Counted from the first letter of the stretch, positions 33,001-40,859 are shown. The stretch is DNA of 47,391 nucleotides from RGIG3009 sp045630285 (GCA_045630285.1 JAZQSX010000049.1:1-47391); one strand, 5' to 3'. Notes: a model not told the origin generated them from the letters alone. A program made the numbers and translations.

Positions 33001-36000
33001 CTGGACGTATAACTCCACGGTGGCCGACAAGTTTAATGCGGGTGACGCCGTGCCAATCCTCACCGATTCCGTGGACGGCAACAAGTACATCCAGATCCCC
33101 GCAAACGGTGTGCTGATCAAGGGCCAGAAGATCGATTACCAGGTCCAGAAGGATGACGTCATTCGTGTCAGCTTCAAGATTCGTAAGAACTACACCGGTA
33201 AGCTGCGCCATATTGTCCGCCTGTATAACGTGGTGGACGGCTATGCCCAGCCTGACTGGATCCCGGCGACTTCCACCACCAGTGCCAGCGGCAACGGCGA
33301 GTGGTTTACCTACAACTTCTATTTGGAAGCGGATTACACGACCTCGAACTTCTATATGCTGTTCGGTACGCTGTCCGCTAACACGGCTGCCGACCAGGTC
33401 GTGGATCTCGACGATATCGAGATCGAATTGATGGAGGGCAAGAACACCTACGGTCTTAACCTGCTTTACGGCGGTGACTTTGAGGACGGTAACATCGCCT
33501 CTATCAACGACTACGGCTCCGGCGGCTTGCACAACGACGGCGGTGTGGTCACGGTGGATCCCGATGACAGCACCAATCACGTGCTGCATATGACGAAGTC
33601 GTCCGCGCAGGCATATTTCTATAACGACCTTACGATTATCGATAAGTCGTCCACTCGTCTGAAGGTGGGCGATTACTACAGACTTACCTATCGTCAGAAG
33701 GGTACCGGTACCACGAACCCCGGCATTCTCTCCGCCGGCGGCGGTACCCGTGTGGCACTGCTCGGCGAACCGGGCACGGCGTCCGATGAGTGGAAGACCA
33801 TTACGGCGTACTATCTCATCAACCCGACCTCTCAGAACACGAACTACGGCTTTGACTTTAAGACGACCGGCGACGTGTATATCGACGACATGGAGCTCGT
33901 TCGCTTGCAGACGGCGACCGAATTTACGCTGTCTCCCAGCGAACTGATCCTGACGATCGGCGACACCGAGACGCTGGAGATCAACACGACGCCTGTCGGT
34001 GCGTATGTGCCGAACACGACCTGGACGTCTGACGACGACACGGTGGCAACCGTGGAGAACGGCGTTGTTACCGCTAAGGGTGAGGGTACGGCAACCATCA
34101 CGGCGACTGCCGGCGATGTTACCGCTTCCGTTACTGTGACGGTCAACAAGCTGATGGCGACCGAGATCGTGTTGAACAAGCAGGCAGTTACCCTGTTCCC
34201 GGGCTTGAGCGAAACGTTGACGATTTCGCCGCTGCCGACCGGCGGTTGGTATGATACCCCGGTATGGACTACCAGTGACGAGACCGTGGTGACCGTGGCT
34301 GACGGTGTGATCACGGCGGTCGGCCCCGGCACGGCGACGATCGGTGTGACGGCGGGCGATCTGGCCACCTCCTGCTCGGTTACGGTTCTGAAAGACCTGA
34401 TTACCGGCGGTGACTTTGAGGAAGGTCGCATCGGTTCGTTTGCAAACGTCGGTGCTGATAGCTCCAAGACGTGGTACATTGCCGAGGGCCAAGGCTTTGG
34501 CGGCGGTAATGCGCTGGCGATCGACTATCGCAAGTCTGACCGTCTCATCAAGTGGCCGACATTCGCACCCAACACCACCTACGAGCTCAGCTTTGTGGCA
34601 AAGGGCCCGCAGATCTTCATCAATCTGTGGAAATACGCCGGTTCCGTTTCCGGTTGGTCGATTCCCTATACGCAGGAGTGTGACGGTGACTGGACGCAGT
34701 ACAAGGTACAGTTTACCACCGGTGCGAACGGCTTCTATCCTGCAGCAGGCTATGAGAACTATTTCTTCATACCGAACCGTTCGGCGACGCTGGAGGATAC
34801 CACGGCTGTAACCTACATTGATAACTTCAGCATCGTACAGACGGTACCGCTGGAGGGCGAACGCATTATCGGCGGTGATTTCGAAGTCCCCGGCCCGCAG
34901 CACTGGAATAACGCCTTCTTTAAGAACGGATGGAACGTGGTGACTGAGGCCGACGGCAACAAAGCACTGTACATTCCCGCCACAGACGCCAAGGTTGGCG
35001 ACAGATTTATGCAGGAGCTGAACCTGAAGAAGAACACCGAGTACGTGATCTCCTTCAAAGCAAAGGGCGAACCGATCGATCTGTACATCCATCCCAGTTA
35101 CTTCCAGTCGGGCAGCGGTTGGAAGCAGACGGCGCAGTCGGACGATTACGTCACGTATGCCTATACGGCAACCACGCAGGATTCCAGTCTGAACAGCCAC
35201 TATTTGCTCAATTTCACCCGCAACACCGCCTTTGGCGGCACCGAGGGAACGTATATTGACGATGTGAGTGTCCGTGAGGCAAGCTCCGACCTGGTGGTCG
35301 AAGAGCTGCTGATCCCCGGCGTGACGGGCGAGGTTAAGCCCGGCACAGAGGTGATCTTCGGCGTCAAGCTGACCAACAATGGTACGCTGGCGATCGAGGG
35401 TACCTTCCCGATCGAATATCGTCTGGACGGTCAGACCTGGTACACCATGGACTACACCGGCACGGTGCAGCCCGGCGAAACGAAGGTTGTTCTGGTTGAC
35501 AGGGCCTGGACGGCTGTGGAGGGTGACTACTCCGTTTCGGTGAAGGTCAATAGCAACCTGGCGGTCTTGGATGCCAGCTTGCTGAACAACACGGCTGCCA
35601 AGAGAGTCCGTGTGGCTACCTCGAATCCGACCCTGCCGTCCTATGCGCAGAGTGCCGGCTTCGATACGCTGACCTTCGCGGATGATTTCAACAGCATTAA
35701 CACCATTGATATGAACGCCACCGGCGAGTCCGGTTACAAGTGGTATGTCCGCCGTCCGTACGGCGCTTCTACCGTAACGGCAAGCGATCTGACGGTGGAG
35801 AACGGCATCCTGACGCTGAAGCTCAGCGATCCTACCTACAACTACGGTCTTGCTACCGTTGACCCGAAAACCGGCAATGGCTTCTCCTTCAACAAGGGTT
35901 ATCTGGAGGTTCGCTTCCGTATTCCGGATCCGGCGGTCAATGGCGAAGGCGAGAGCGGCGTGCCGGCGATCTGGTCGCTGCCGCCCGAAAAGATCACGGG

Positions 36001-37201
36001 TAAATCCGCCGCCTGGGTCGAAATGGACTGGATGGAGTATTGGGGCAAGGGCCTCAAGTACTGGCGTTACACGAAGGGCTATTACACCATCACCATGCAC
36101 GACCAGAAGCTGAACGCTGACGGTACGACTGAGCACTGGTATCGTAACAGCAACTACAGCCAGAATGGCTTGGGTGATCAGGCTTGGCACACGATGGGCT
36201 TCGTGTGGGAGACCGGTAAGATCACCGCTTACCTTGACGGTAAGCAGGTTATGAGTCAGTCCTATGCGGCTGACAGCACCGGTAGCCCGAAGGCTTATGC
36301 CAACGAGGGTACGCTGGCGAACGGCGTGTTTACCGGTATGGATACCCTGATGCAGGCGTTGATCCTCGGCGGTTCTGCTGACAGCCCGCTGGAAGTCGAC
36401 TATGTCTACGTCTGGCAGAACGTGGAAGAGGTCGAGGAAGATCCTTATGTCTATGCCGATACCACCGTGGAAGGCGGCGACATCGACTTGGGTGAGACCG
36501 ATCTGTTCACCGTAGAGGAAGCAGAGACCATTACGGTCAATGCGAAGCCTGCCGACGGCTACATCATGAAGCCCGGCTCGCTGAAGTACGTCCTGGAGGA
36601 CGGCACTGAGGTTAAGATCCTCAACCAGAGCCTGACCGATATGACTTTCGGCGGCGGTGAGGGTAACATCTTCGAGTTCAAGGCTCCTGCCGGCGTTGCG
36701 AAGATCACCGCAGAATTCATCTCGGCCGAGAATACCAGCTTTGCGGCTGATACGATTGGCACGTCGCTCCGTGTGGGTGAGGACGGTGTCGGTTACGACG
36801 GTATCCGCTTCCTGACCCGTATGAATATGGCGACGACGTTTGATCCCGATGCCAGCACGCTGACGGTCAAGTACAACGGTGCGGAATACGAGGTCGTTGA
36901 GATCGGCTCGCTCCTGATGCGCTATGCGGAAGGCGTGGAGCTGACGCTGGATAACTACAAGTGGAAATCGAAGGCGTATGTCAAGGGCGGCAATATGTCG
37001 CTCGTCGACTACACCGATTCCTACATCGACTTCACCGTTATCATGACCAAGGGCGCTAACGTTTCTACCGAAGCCTTCAACGCACGTCAGTACACCGCAC
37101 GCGGTTACATCGTGCTTGCGGATGCGAACGGCAACAAGACGACGGTTCTGTGCGATACGCAGTTGACCAACAGCGTTAACGGCGCTTCGGCGGCACTGTA
37201 A
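30080..37201 (+). CDS. Giant secreted protein E: 8 CBM-like, 6 Big_2, CARDB, GH16-like and a novel C-terminal domain, no anchor
   Basis: This 2373-residue protein has a signal peptide (about 1-33) like that of B-D. It then shows a regular rhythm of two CBM-like modules followed by two Big_2 modules, three times over, and a last CBM-like pair (to about residue 1735). Its first module is nearly the same as the first module of C ('VENLVPNGDFEQGAVAPWTG'). A CARDB-like domain (about 1736-1847) and a GH16-like domain (about 1858-2115, E1981-M-D1983-W-M-E1986) follow, then a beta-rich segment and the terminal domain (about 2224-2373) shared with D. No membrane helix or sortase motif is present. It is probably released or bound non-covalently to the surface. 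A candidate operator lies over its promoter, and a 39-residue peptide gene follows immediately. Confidence 0.87.
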   Translation: MQAKTRKIVSLIAALALTITCAISGLVLPVSAEGSAQAVENLVPNGDFEQGAVAPWTGVGGTVTVEDGVGIDGGKALQFAAGGAAEIYWKGFRPELTAGTTYAFTFVSKGPQVRFCTNSVTSFGFTEYTYEYQNDWTSYRVLFTPAEGYTIDANWGFYFRRDTAETTPTYIDNVALTVWDPANDYIVGGDFTVPGMAQFREQFWNDATIKASVVKESDGNKAMFVPTATANLGDHFIFNLPLQVSTDYVLSMDVKGDPINVYLYGGGGISGGDAGKWSTTTASDEYKTYTFEFTTNASNLNTNYIVNITRNMASTLNTAQGTYIDNISLKKKTYATGMTLDKTAAEITVGDTLDLTVSTTPAGSFPAEDVVWTSNNEDAATVVDGVVTAVGKGVATITATAGELSASCVVTVNRPKATAIALNAEALTLRVGNTAELTVSAIPEGSEYGDVVWSTSNDKVATVENGVVTAVGKGQATITATAGELSASCVVTGSTNLLSDGGIDGGKTGNWSGMPAVEDGMIKIPSGTSYNAAYYWKGMKKLDWEGGCYYLVSFDAKGDEIIFMTANASGISCTTTRSISHHATYTDSNNRWARYYSVIKLADDLSGNWINSDWAFHFKTYRADSGASQADTYIDNICIEKIDPAAWSVAEEDFDSDVLNGIIYKATIAELVKKGGGVITADPDDANNKVMAFPADGTSEIVRLKFEHPGNGFFDLTGLFKYTIRYKGYFQNEIAGNSNYLSTKTTVGEDGWTTLEQIVDLNSNSTNDLVWSFGFRTSATEATYVDYIALEEIGYPTSMELDQSEATVVIGDTVELNVTTNPAGAYVPEIVWTSTSDAVATVENGVVTAVGAGEATITVTCGTLTDTFVVTVKKPKATSITLNETSATLDIDDTLNLTVTTDPENAEYEDVVWSTSSEAIATVTQDGVVTAVSEGTVTITATSGTLTAICVVTVNPPPKFVLPNGTFEDAEESGWTYNSTVADKFNAGDAVPILTDSVDGNKYIQIPANGVLIKGQKIDYQVQKDDVIRVSFKIRKNYTGKLRHIVRLYNVVDGYAQPDWIPATSTTSASGNGEWFTYNFYLEADYTTSNFYMLFGTLSANTAADQVVDLDDIEIELMEGKNTYGLNLLYGGDFEDGNIASINDYGSGGLHNDGGVVTVDPDDSTNHVLHMTKSSAQAYFYNDLTIIDKSSTRLKVGDYYRLTYRQKGTGTTNPGILSAGGGTRVALLGEPGTASDEWKTITAYYLINPTSQNTNYGFDFKTTGDVYIDDMELVRLQTATEFTLSPSELILTIGDTETLEINTTPVGAYVPNTTWTSDDDTVATVENGVVTAKGEGTATITATAGDVTASVTVTVNKLMATEIVLNKQAVTLFPGLSETLTISPLPTGGWYDTPVWTTSDETVVTVADGVITAVGPGTATIGVTAGDLATSCSVTVLKDLITGGDFEEGRIGSFANVGADSSKTWYIAEGQGFGGGNALAIDYRKSDRLIKWPTFAPNTTYELSFVAKGPQIFINLWKYAGSVSGWSIPYTQECDGDWTQYKVQFTTGANGFYPAAGYENYFFIPNRSATLEDTTAVTYIDNFSIVQTVPLEGERIIGGDFEVPGPQHWNNAFFKNGWNVVTEADGNKALYIPATDAKVGDRFMQELNLKKNTEYVISFKAKGEPIDLYIHPSYFQSGSGWKQTAQSDDYVTYAYTATTQDSSLNSHYLLNFTRNTAFGGTEGTYIDDVSVREASSDLVVEELLIPGVTGEVKPGTEVIFGVKLTNNGTLAIEGTFPIEYRLDGQTWYTMDYTGTVQPGETKVVLVDRAWTAVEGDYSVSVKVNSNLAVLDASLLNNTAAKRVRVATSNPTLPSYAQSAGFDTLTFADDFNSINTIDMNATGESGYKWYVRRPYGASTVTASDLTVENGILTLKLSDPTYNYGLATVDPKTGNGFSFNKGYLEVRFRIPDPAVNGEGESGVPAIWSLPPEKITGKSAAWVEMDWMEYWGKGLKYWRYTKGYYTITMHDQKLNADGTTEHWYRNSNYSQNGLGDQAWHTMGFVWETGKITAYLDGKQVMSQSYAADSTGSPKAYANEGTLANGVFTGMDTLMQALILGGSADSPLEVDYVYVWQNVEEVEEDPYVYADTTVEGGDIDLGETDLFTVEEAETITVNAKPADGYIMKPGSLKYVLEDGTEVKILNQSLTDMTFGGGEGNIFEFKAPAGVAKITAEFISAENTSFAADTIGTSLRVGEDGVGYDGIRFLTRMNMATTFDPDASTLTVKYNGAEYEVVEIGSLLMRYAEGVELTLDNYKWKSKAYVKGGNMSLVDYTDSYIDFTVIMTKGANVSTEAFNARQYTARGYIVLADANGNKTTVLCDTQLTNSVNGASAAL

Positions 37202-37214
37202 GGAGGAGACGACT

Positions 37215-37334
37215 ATGAAACAGTATACGAAACCCCTTGTAGACGTCTTGGAGCTGACGGCAGACGAGGCCTTGGCGGCGGTCATCCAGAGCGAGCCCAC
37301 CGTTGAGGACAACGACGACGATCTGACAGTCTGA
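37215..37334 (+). CDS. 39-residue small protein directly downstream of gene E
   Basis: The ATG at 37215 lies 7 bases after AGGAGGAG, whose first base is the last base of gene E's stop codon. The product starts MKQYTKPLVDVLELTADEAL and ends with an acidic tail containing EDNDDDLTV. It has no Cys and no signal peptide. The opening pattern M-K-x-Y-x-x-P-x-x-x-V-x-x-L recalls short clostridial and Bacteroides peptides of unknown role that include some peptide-natural-product precursors. There is no maturation enzyme nearby, so a precursor role is not supported. Co-transcription with E and a terminator right after the stop argue for a real gene. Confidence 0.72.
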   Translation: MKQYTKPLVDVLELTADEALAAVIQSEPTVEDNDDDLTV

Positions 37335-37347
37335 TATGTCAAACGGC

Positions 37348-37379
37348 AACACCCCGCAAACTGCGGGGTGTTGTTTTTT
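37348..37379 (+). terminator. Rho-independent terminator after gene E and the small peptide
   Basis: AACACCCCGCA and TGCGGGGTGTT pair perfectly around AAC and are followed by G and a T-run. Confidence 0.94.
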
Positions 37380-37444
37380 GCAAAAAGCAACAATTTTCCA
37401 TAAAGCGGAACGAAATGTTACTGGCGGGTGGGAGAAGCGTGAGG

Positions 37445-37540
37445 TATAGTATAAGAGGACAGGATGCTGCAACTCGCAGCGCTCCCCTCCTGTCTCTCGG
37501 GAAGGAACGGCGCACTGTAACGGTGCGTCGTTTCACTTTA
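37445..37540 (+). ncRNA. Possible small structured RNA between gene E and recA
   Basis: Downstream of a TATAGT box (37445-37450) the sequence folds into a two-tier hairpin. GAG-GACAGGA (37455-37464) pairs with TCCTGTC-(T)-CTC (37488-37498), enclosing GCTGC/GCAGC (37466-37470 and 37476-37480). A second hairpin, AACGGCGCAC (37506-37515) with GTGCGTCGTT (37523-37532), is followed by a weak T-rich tail. No convincing -35 box is visible and I do not recognise an RNA family. The remainder of the 37380-37757 gap holds the recA control region. Confidence 0.4.
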
Positions 37541-37549
37541 TAAAAAACG

Positions 37550-37561
37550 AAACATTTGTTC
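37550..37561. promoter_or_regulatory. LexA/SOS-box-like site upstream of recA
   Basis: AAAC-ATTT-GTTC matches the Gram-positive LexA core GAAC-N4-GTTC at 7 of 8 positions. It lies 20 bases upstream of the recA -35 box. LexA control of recA is the rule in Firmicutes. Confidence 0.6.
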
Positions 37562-37580
37562 GATTTTTTCACAAAACCCC

Positions 37581-37609
37581 TTGATTTTCGCAAAAAAATG
37601 CGGTATACT
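37581..37609 (+). promoter_or_regulatory. Promoter of the recA operon
   Basis: TTGATT (37581-37586), a 17-bp spacer and TATACT (37604-37609). Transcription from here gives a leader of about 140 bases that contains a 9-bp tandem repeat. Confidence 0.75.
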
Positions 37610-37642
37610 GGGTACATCACAGACGATACGGCCGGCAAAGTT

Positions 37643-37714
37643 GGTACGGCTGATACGGTCGGCACGGTTAGTACGATTGATACAATTGATACAACGGACA
37701 CGGCTGACACAGAC
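37643..37714 (+). repeat. Degenerate 9-bp tandem repeat in the recA leader
   Basis: Eight consecutive 9-mers can be laid out: GGTACGGCT, GATACGGTC, GGCACGGTT, AGTACGATT, GATACAATT, GATACAACG, GACACGGCT, GACACAGAC. Most share the core xxTACxxTT or xxCACGGxx. The repeat lies between the promoter and the recA ribosome site. Confidence 0.75.
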
Positions 37715-37757
37715 GAGAAATGCGTTCGATACCGAACGGGAAACGAGGGTGAAGGGT

Positions 37758-38909
37758 ATGGCAGACAAGAAAAAGGTGGCGGTGGAGCGTCCGGCGCCGG
37801 CAAGCAATAAGCAGAAGGCACTGGAAACGGCATTGGCACAGATTGAGAAGGCGTACGGCAAGGGCGCCGTTATGCGCTTGGGCGAAAATGCGAAGATGAA
37901 CGTGGAGACCATTCCCACCGGCTCGTTGACGTTGGATATGGCGTTGGGCGTGGGCGGCCTGCCCCGTGGCCGTATCACCGAGATCTATGGCCCTGAAGCA
38001 TCGGGTAAGACAACGCTGGCGCTGCACGCCGTTGCCGAGGCGCAAAAGCGTGGCGGTGAAGCGGCGTACATTGACGTGGAGCACGCACTGGACCCGGTGT
38101 ATGCCCGTGCGCTTGGCGTTGACGTAGATTCTCTGCTGGTTTCACAGCCGGATACCGGTGAGCAGGCGTTAGAGATCGCCGAGGCACTGATTCGTTCCGG
38201 CGCTGTGGATATGCTGGTCGTCGACTCGGTGGCGGCGCTCGTGCCGCAGCAGGAGATCGAAGGCGATATGGGCGATGCCCACGTCGGCTTGCAGGCACGT
38301 CTGATGTCGCAGGCAATGCGTAAGCTCGCCGGTGCGGTCGGCAAGACCGGCTGCGTGGCGATCTTTATCAACCAGTTGCGTCTGAAAGTCGGCGTGGTGT
38401 ACGGCAATCCCGAAGTCACCGCCGGCGGTAATGCGCTGAAATATTATGCGTCGGTGCGTCTGGACGTTCGCCGTCAGGAAACGCTGAAAAACGGCGGCGT
38501 GGCGTACGGCTCGCATACCCGTGTGCGTGTGGTGAAGAACAAGGTGGCGCCGCCCTTCAAAGAGGCGGAGTTTGACGTGATCTACGGCAAGGGTATTTCC
38601 CGTATGGGTGAACTGCTGGATCTGGCGGTGGAGCTGGATGTGGTGCAGAAGTCGGGCTCCTGGTTCTCCTACAAGGAGGAGCGCCTGGGTCAGGGTCGTG
38701 ACAGCGTGCGTGATTTCCTGCAGGCAAATCCCGATCTGAGCAGTGCGATCGAAGAGGAGGTCGTGGCGATCATCAACGCCAACCGTGAGCGTGAGGCGGC
38801 GTCTGCGACGCCTGCAGAGCCGGTGGTGGAGATCCCGATCGCTGCGGCGGCGCAGTATACGGCCGGTACGGCCCGTGCGTCGATCGACATCGTGGTGGAT
38901 GACCAATGA
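37758..38909 (+). CDS. recA: Recombinase RecA
   Basis: This 383-residue protein forms ATP-dependent filaments on single-stranded DNA for homologous recombination and triggers LexA self-cleavage. The Walker A motif GPEASGKT is at residues 78-85. 'DMLVVDSVAALVPQ' provides Walker B, and 'INQLRLKVGVVYGNPEVTAGGNALK' covers the L2 DNA-binding loop. The ATG at 37758 gives the normal N-terminus, with AGGGTGAAGGG upstream; the open frame continues upstream through the 9-bp repeats but without a suitable start. The stop overlaps the recX start by 4 bases, so translation is coupled. Confidence 0.98.
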   Translation: MADKKKVAVERPAPASNKQKALETALAQIEKAYGKGAVMRLGENAKMNVETIPTGSLTLDMALGVGGLPRGRITEIYGPEASGKTTLALHAVAEAQKRGGEAAYIDVEHALDPVYARALGVDVDSLLVSQPDTGEQALEIAEALIRSGAVDMLVVDSVAALVPQQEIEGDMGDAHVGLQARLMSQAMRKLAGAVGKTGCVAIFINQLRLKVGVVYGNPEVTAGGNALKYYASVRLDVRRQETLKNGGVAYGSHTRVRVVKNKVAPPFKEAEFDVIYGKGISRMGELLDLAVELDVVQKSGSWFSYKEERLGQGRDSVRDFLQANPDLSSAIEEEVVAIINANREREAASATPAEPVVEIPIAAAAQYTAGTARASIDIVVDDQ

Positions 38910-39544
38910 TCATCACGGCAGTGCGCCCCGTGCGGGGGCATCAGGTGAAGCTGATGCTTGACGACGGCGGCGAGGTCATGATCGATAAGACGATTTGGGA
39001 GGAATCCCCCTACGGGGTGGATTCCTCTTTGTCTGATGCGGCGCTGGAGGAACTGCGCGCCGCATCGGCACGGCGGAGGGCAGAGAGCAAGGCGGTGTTT
39101 TTGCTCTCGAAGCGAGACCTGTCCCGCCGTGAATTGGAACAAAAGCTGTGCCGTGAAAAGGGACGCTATCACGCAGATCGCCGTGAGGCGGCGGAGGCGG
39201 CGGCAGAGCGTATGGAGCAGCTCGGCTATGTGAACGACGAGGCGTATGCCCGTCGGCTGGCCGAGCGTTTTGTGCGTGTTAAGCTGTATCCCAAGCGCCG
39301 TGTAACAGAGGAGCTGATCCGTCACGGCATCGACCGTGAGACCGCCCGTCAGGCGGCGGCTGAAACGGAAACCGATGAGACAGAATTAGCCCTTGCATTC
39401 CTTGCTAAAAAAAGGTATACTGTTCCTAGGAGTACACAAGAGCTGCAACGGATCGCCGGTGCGTTGGCACGCTACGGTTACACCGCCGAGGTGGTGCGTC
39501 GGGCGCTGTCGTTGTGGCAGGAAGAGGATTTACCGGATGAATAA
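38906..39544 (+). CDS. recX: Regulatory protein RecX
   Basis: This 212-residue protein is the usual partner encoded after recA and limits RecA filament growth. The RecX helical repeats are visible: 'LLSKRDLSRRELEQKLCRE', 'MEQLGYVNDEAYARRLAERFVRVK' and 'ELIRHGIDRETARQA'. Its length is normal for Firmicutes. Its start overlaps the recA stop as ATGA, and its stop lies just inside the start of rimO, so the four genes form one operon. Confidence 0.94.
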   Translation: MIITAVRPVRGHQVKLMLDDGGEVMIDKTIWEESPYGVDSSLSDAALEELRAASARRRAESKAVFLLSKRDLSRRELEQKLCREKGRYHADRREAAEAAAERMEQLGYVNDEAYARRLAERFVRVKLYPKRRVTEELIRHGIDRETARQAAAETETDETELALAFLAKKRYTVPRSTQELQRIAGALARYGYTAEVVRRALSLWQEEDLPDE

Positions 39545-40859
39545 GGTCGGAATGGTATCGTTGGGATGCCCGAAAAACCAAATGGATGCCGAGCTGATGC
39601 TGGCGTCCTTGCAAAACGCAGGGTTTGCGATCGTCGCCGACGCCGAAACGGCGGACGTGGTGATCATTAACACCTGTGGTTTTATCGGCGATGCCAAACA
39701 AGAGGCGATCGATACCATTCTGGAGTTTGCGGAGTTGAAAAAGGCCGGTCAGATCCGTGCGATCGTGGTGACGGGGTGCTTGGCACAGCGTTACCGTGAT
39801 GAGGTGGCACGTGAACTGCCGGAGTGCGATGCGGTGTTGGGTCTTGGCGCAAACGTCGATATCGTCGACACGGTACGTGCCGTGCTGGACGGCAAAACGG
39901 TGGCGCAATTCCCGCCGCTGTCCTGCTGGTCGTTGGAAGGCGACCGTGTGCAGACGACCCCGTTTTATTTTGCGTATCTGCGGGTAGGCGACGGCTGCAA
40001 CAACCGTTGCACCTACTGTGCCATTCCGCTGATCCGTGGTGGGCTGCGCAGTCGGCCGTTGGATGCCGTGGTGGCTGAGGCGGAAGCACTGGTGGCAAAC
40101 GGTGTCAAAGAGCTGGTGCTGGTGGCGCAGGATACCACGCTGTACGGTGTGGACCGTGCGGGACACTCGCTGTTGCCGGAGCTGCTGGAGCGTTTGTGCG
40201 AGATCGAGGGATTGCACTGGATCCGCTTGCTGTATTGCTATCCCGAGCATATCACCGAGGAGCTGCTGGACGTGATCGCACGGCAGGATAAGGTGGTCAA
40301 GTATCTGGATATTCCGATCCAGCACGCCAGTGGACGGGTGCTGCGTGCGATGAATCGTCCCGGCGATCGGGCGAGCCTGACGGCGCTGATGCACCGTATG
40401 CGGGAGCGGATTCCCGGGCTGGTACTGCGTACCACGGTGATGGTCGGCTTCCCGGGTGAGACCGAGGAGGATTTTGAGGAGCTGTGCGAGTTTATCCGCG
40501 AGGTGCGGTTTGAGCGGCTGGGCTGCTTTGCGTATTCACCCGAAGAGGGGACCCGTGCCGCTGAAATGGCGGAGCAGGTGGAGGAGCACGTGAAGGAGCA
40601 TCGCCGTGACCTGGTCATGGAGCTGCAGACCCGTCTTGCCGACGCCTACGGCGATGCGCAGGTGGGACGCACGGTGATGGTGCTGACGGAAGGCTTTGAT
40701 CAGCGTGAGCAGTGCTGGTTTGGACGCAGCGCTGCCGATGCGCCGGATATTGACCCTCGCATTTATTTCGCCACGGAGGACCCGGTCGAGCCGGGTGAGT
40801 TCGTGGAGGTTCGCATTACTGATCGTTTGGATTGGGATCTTCTGGGGGAACGAGTATGA
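39537..40859 (+). CDS. rimO: Ribosomal protein uS12 methylthiotransferase RimO
   Basis: This 440-residue radical SAM enzyme adds a methylthio group to a conserved Asp of ribosomal protein uS12. The N-terminal domain has the 'SLGCPKNQMDAE' and 'INTCGFI' cysteines that bind the second iron-sulfur cluster. The radical SAM motif is C154-x3-C158-x2-C161 in 'GDGCNNRCTYC'. A TRAM domain occupies the C-terminus. The ATG at 39537 overlaps the recX end by 8 bases and gives the family's normal N-terminus. Confidence 0.95.
   Translation: MNKVGMVSLGCPKNQMDAELMLASLQNAGFAIVADAETADVVIINTCGFIGDAKQEAIDTILEFAELKKAGQIRAIVVTGCLAQRYRDEVARELPECDAVLGLGANVDIVDTVRAVLDGKTVAQFPPLSCWSLEGDRVQTTPFYFAYLRVGDGCNNRCTYCAIPLIRGGLRSRPLDAVVAEAEALVANGVKELVLVAQDTTLYGVDRAGHSLLPELLERLCEIEGLHWIRLLYCYPEHITEELLDVIARQDKVVKYLDIPIQHASGRVLRAMNRPGDRASLTALMHRMRERIPGLVLRTTVMVGFPGETEEDFEELCEFIREVRFERLGCFAYSPEEGTRAAEMAEQVEEHVKEHRRDLVMELQTRLADAYGDAQVGRTVMVLTEGFDQREQCWFGRSAADAPDIDPRIYFATEDPVEPGEFVEVRITDRLDWDLLGERV

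Noticed and set aside
37215..37334. Ribosomally made modified-peptide precursor
   Set aside because: No radical SAM, lanthipeptide or cyclodehydratase enzyme or peptide transporter is nearby; RimO is a housekeeping enzyme of a separate operon. Kept only as a small protein of unknown role.
37581..37757. N-terminal extension of RecA through the repeats
   Set aside because: The frame is open but the only early start codon is the -35 box itself. The ATG at 37758 gives the family's normal N-terminus and has a good ribosome site.
37556..37810. Small open frame across the recA leader and start codon (Thr/Asp-rich product)
   Set aside because: Its possible ATG codons lie upstream of or inside the recA promoter, it has no ribosome site, and the product simply reads the 9-bp repeats before running out of frame into recA.
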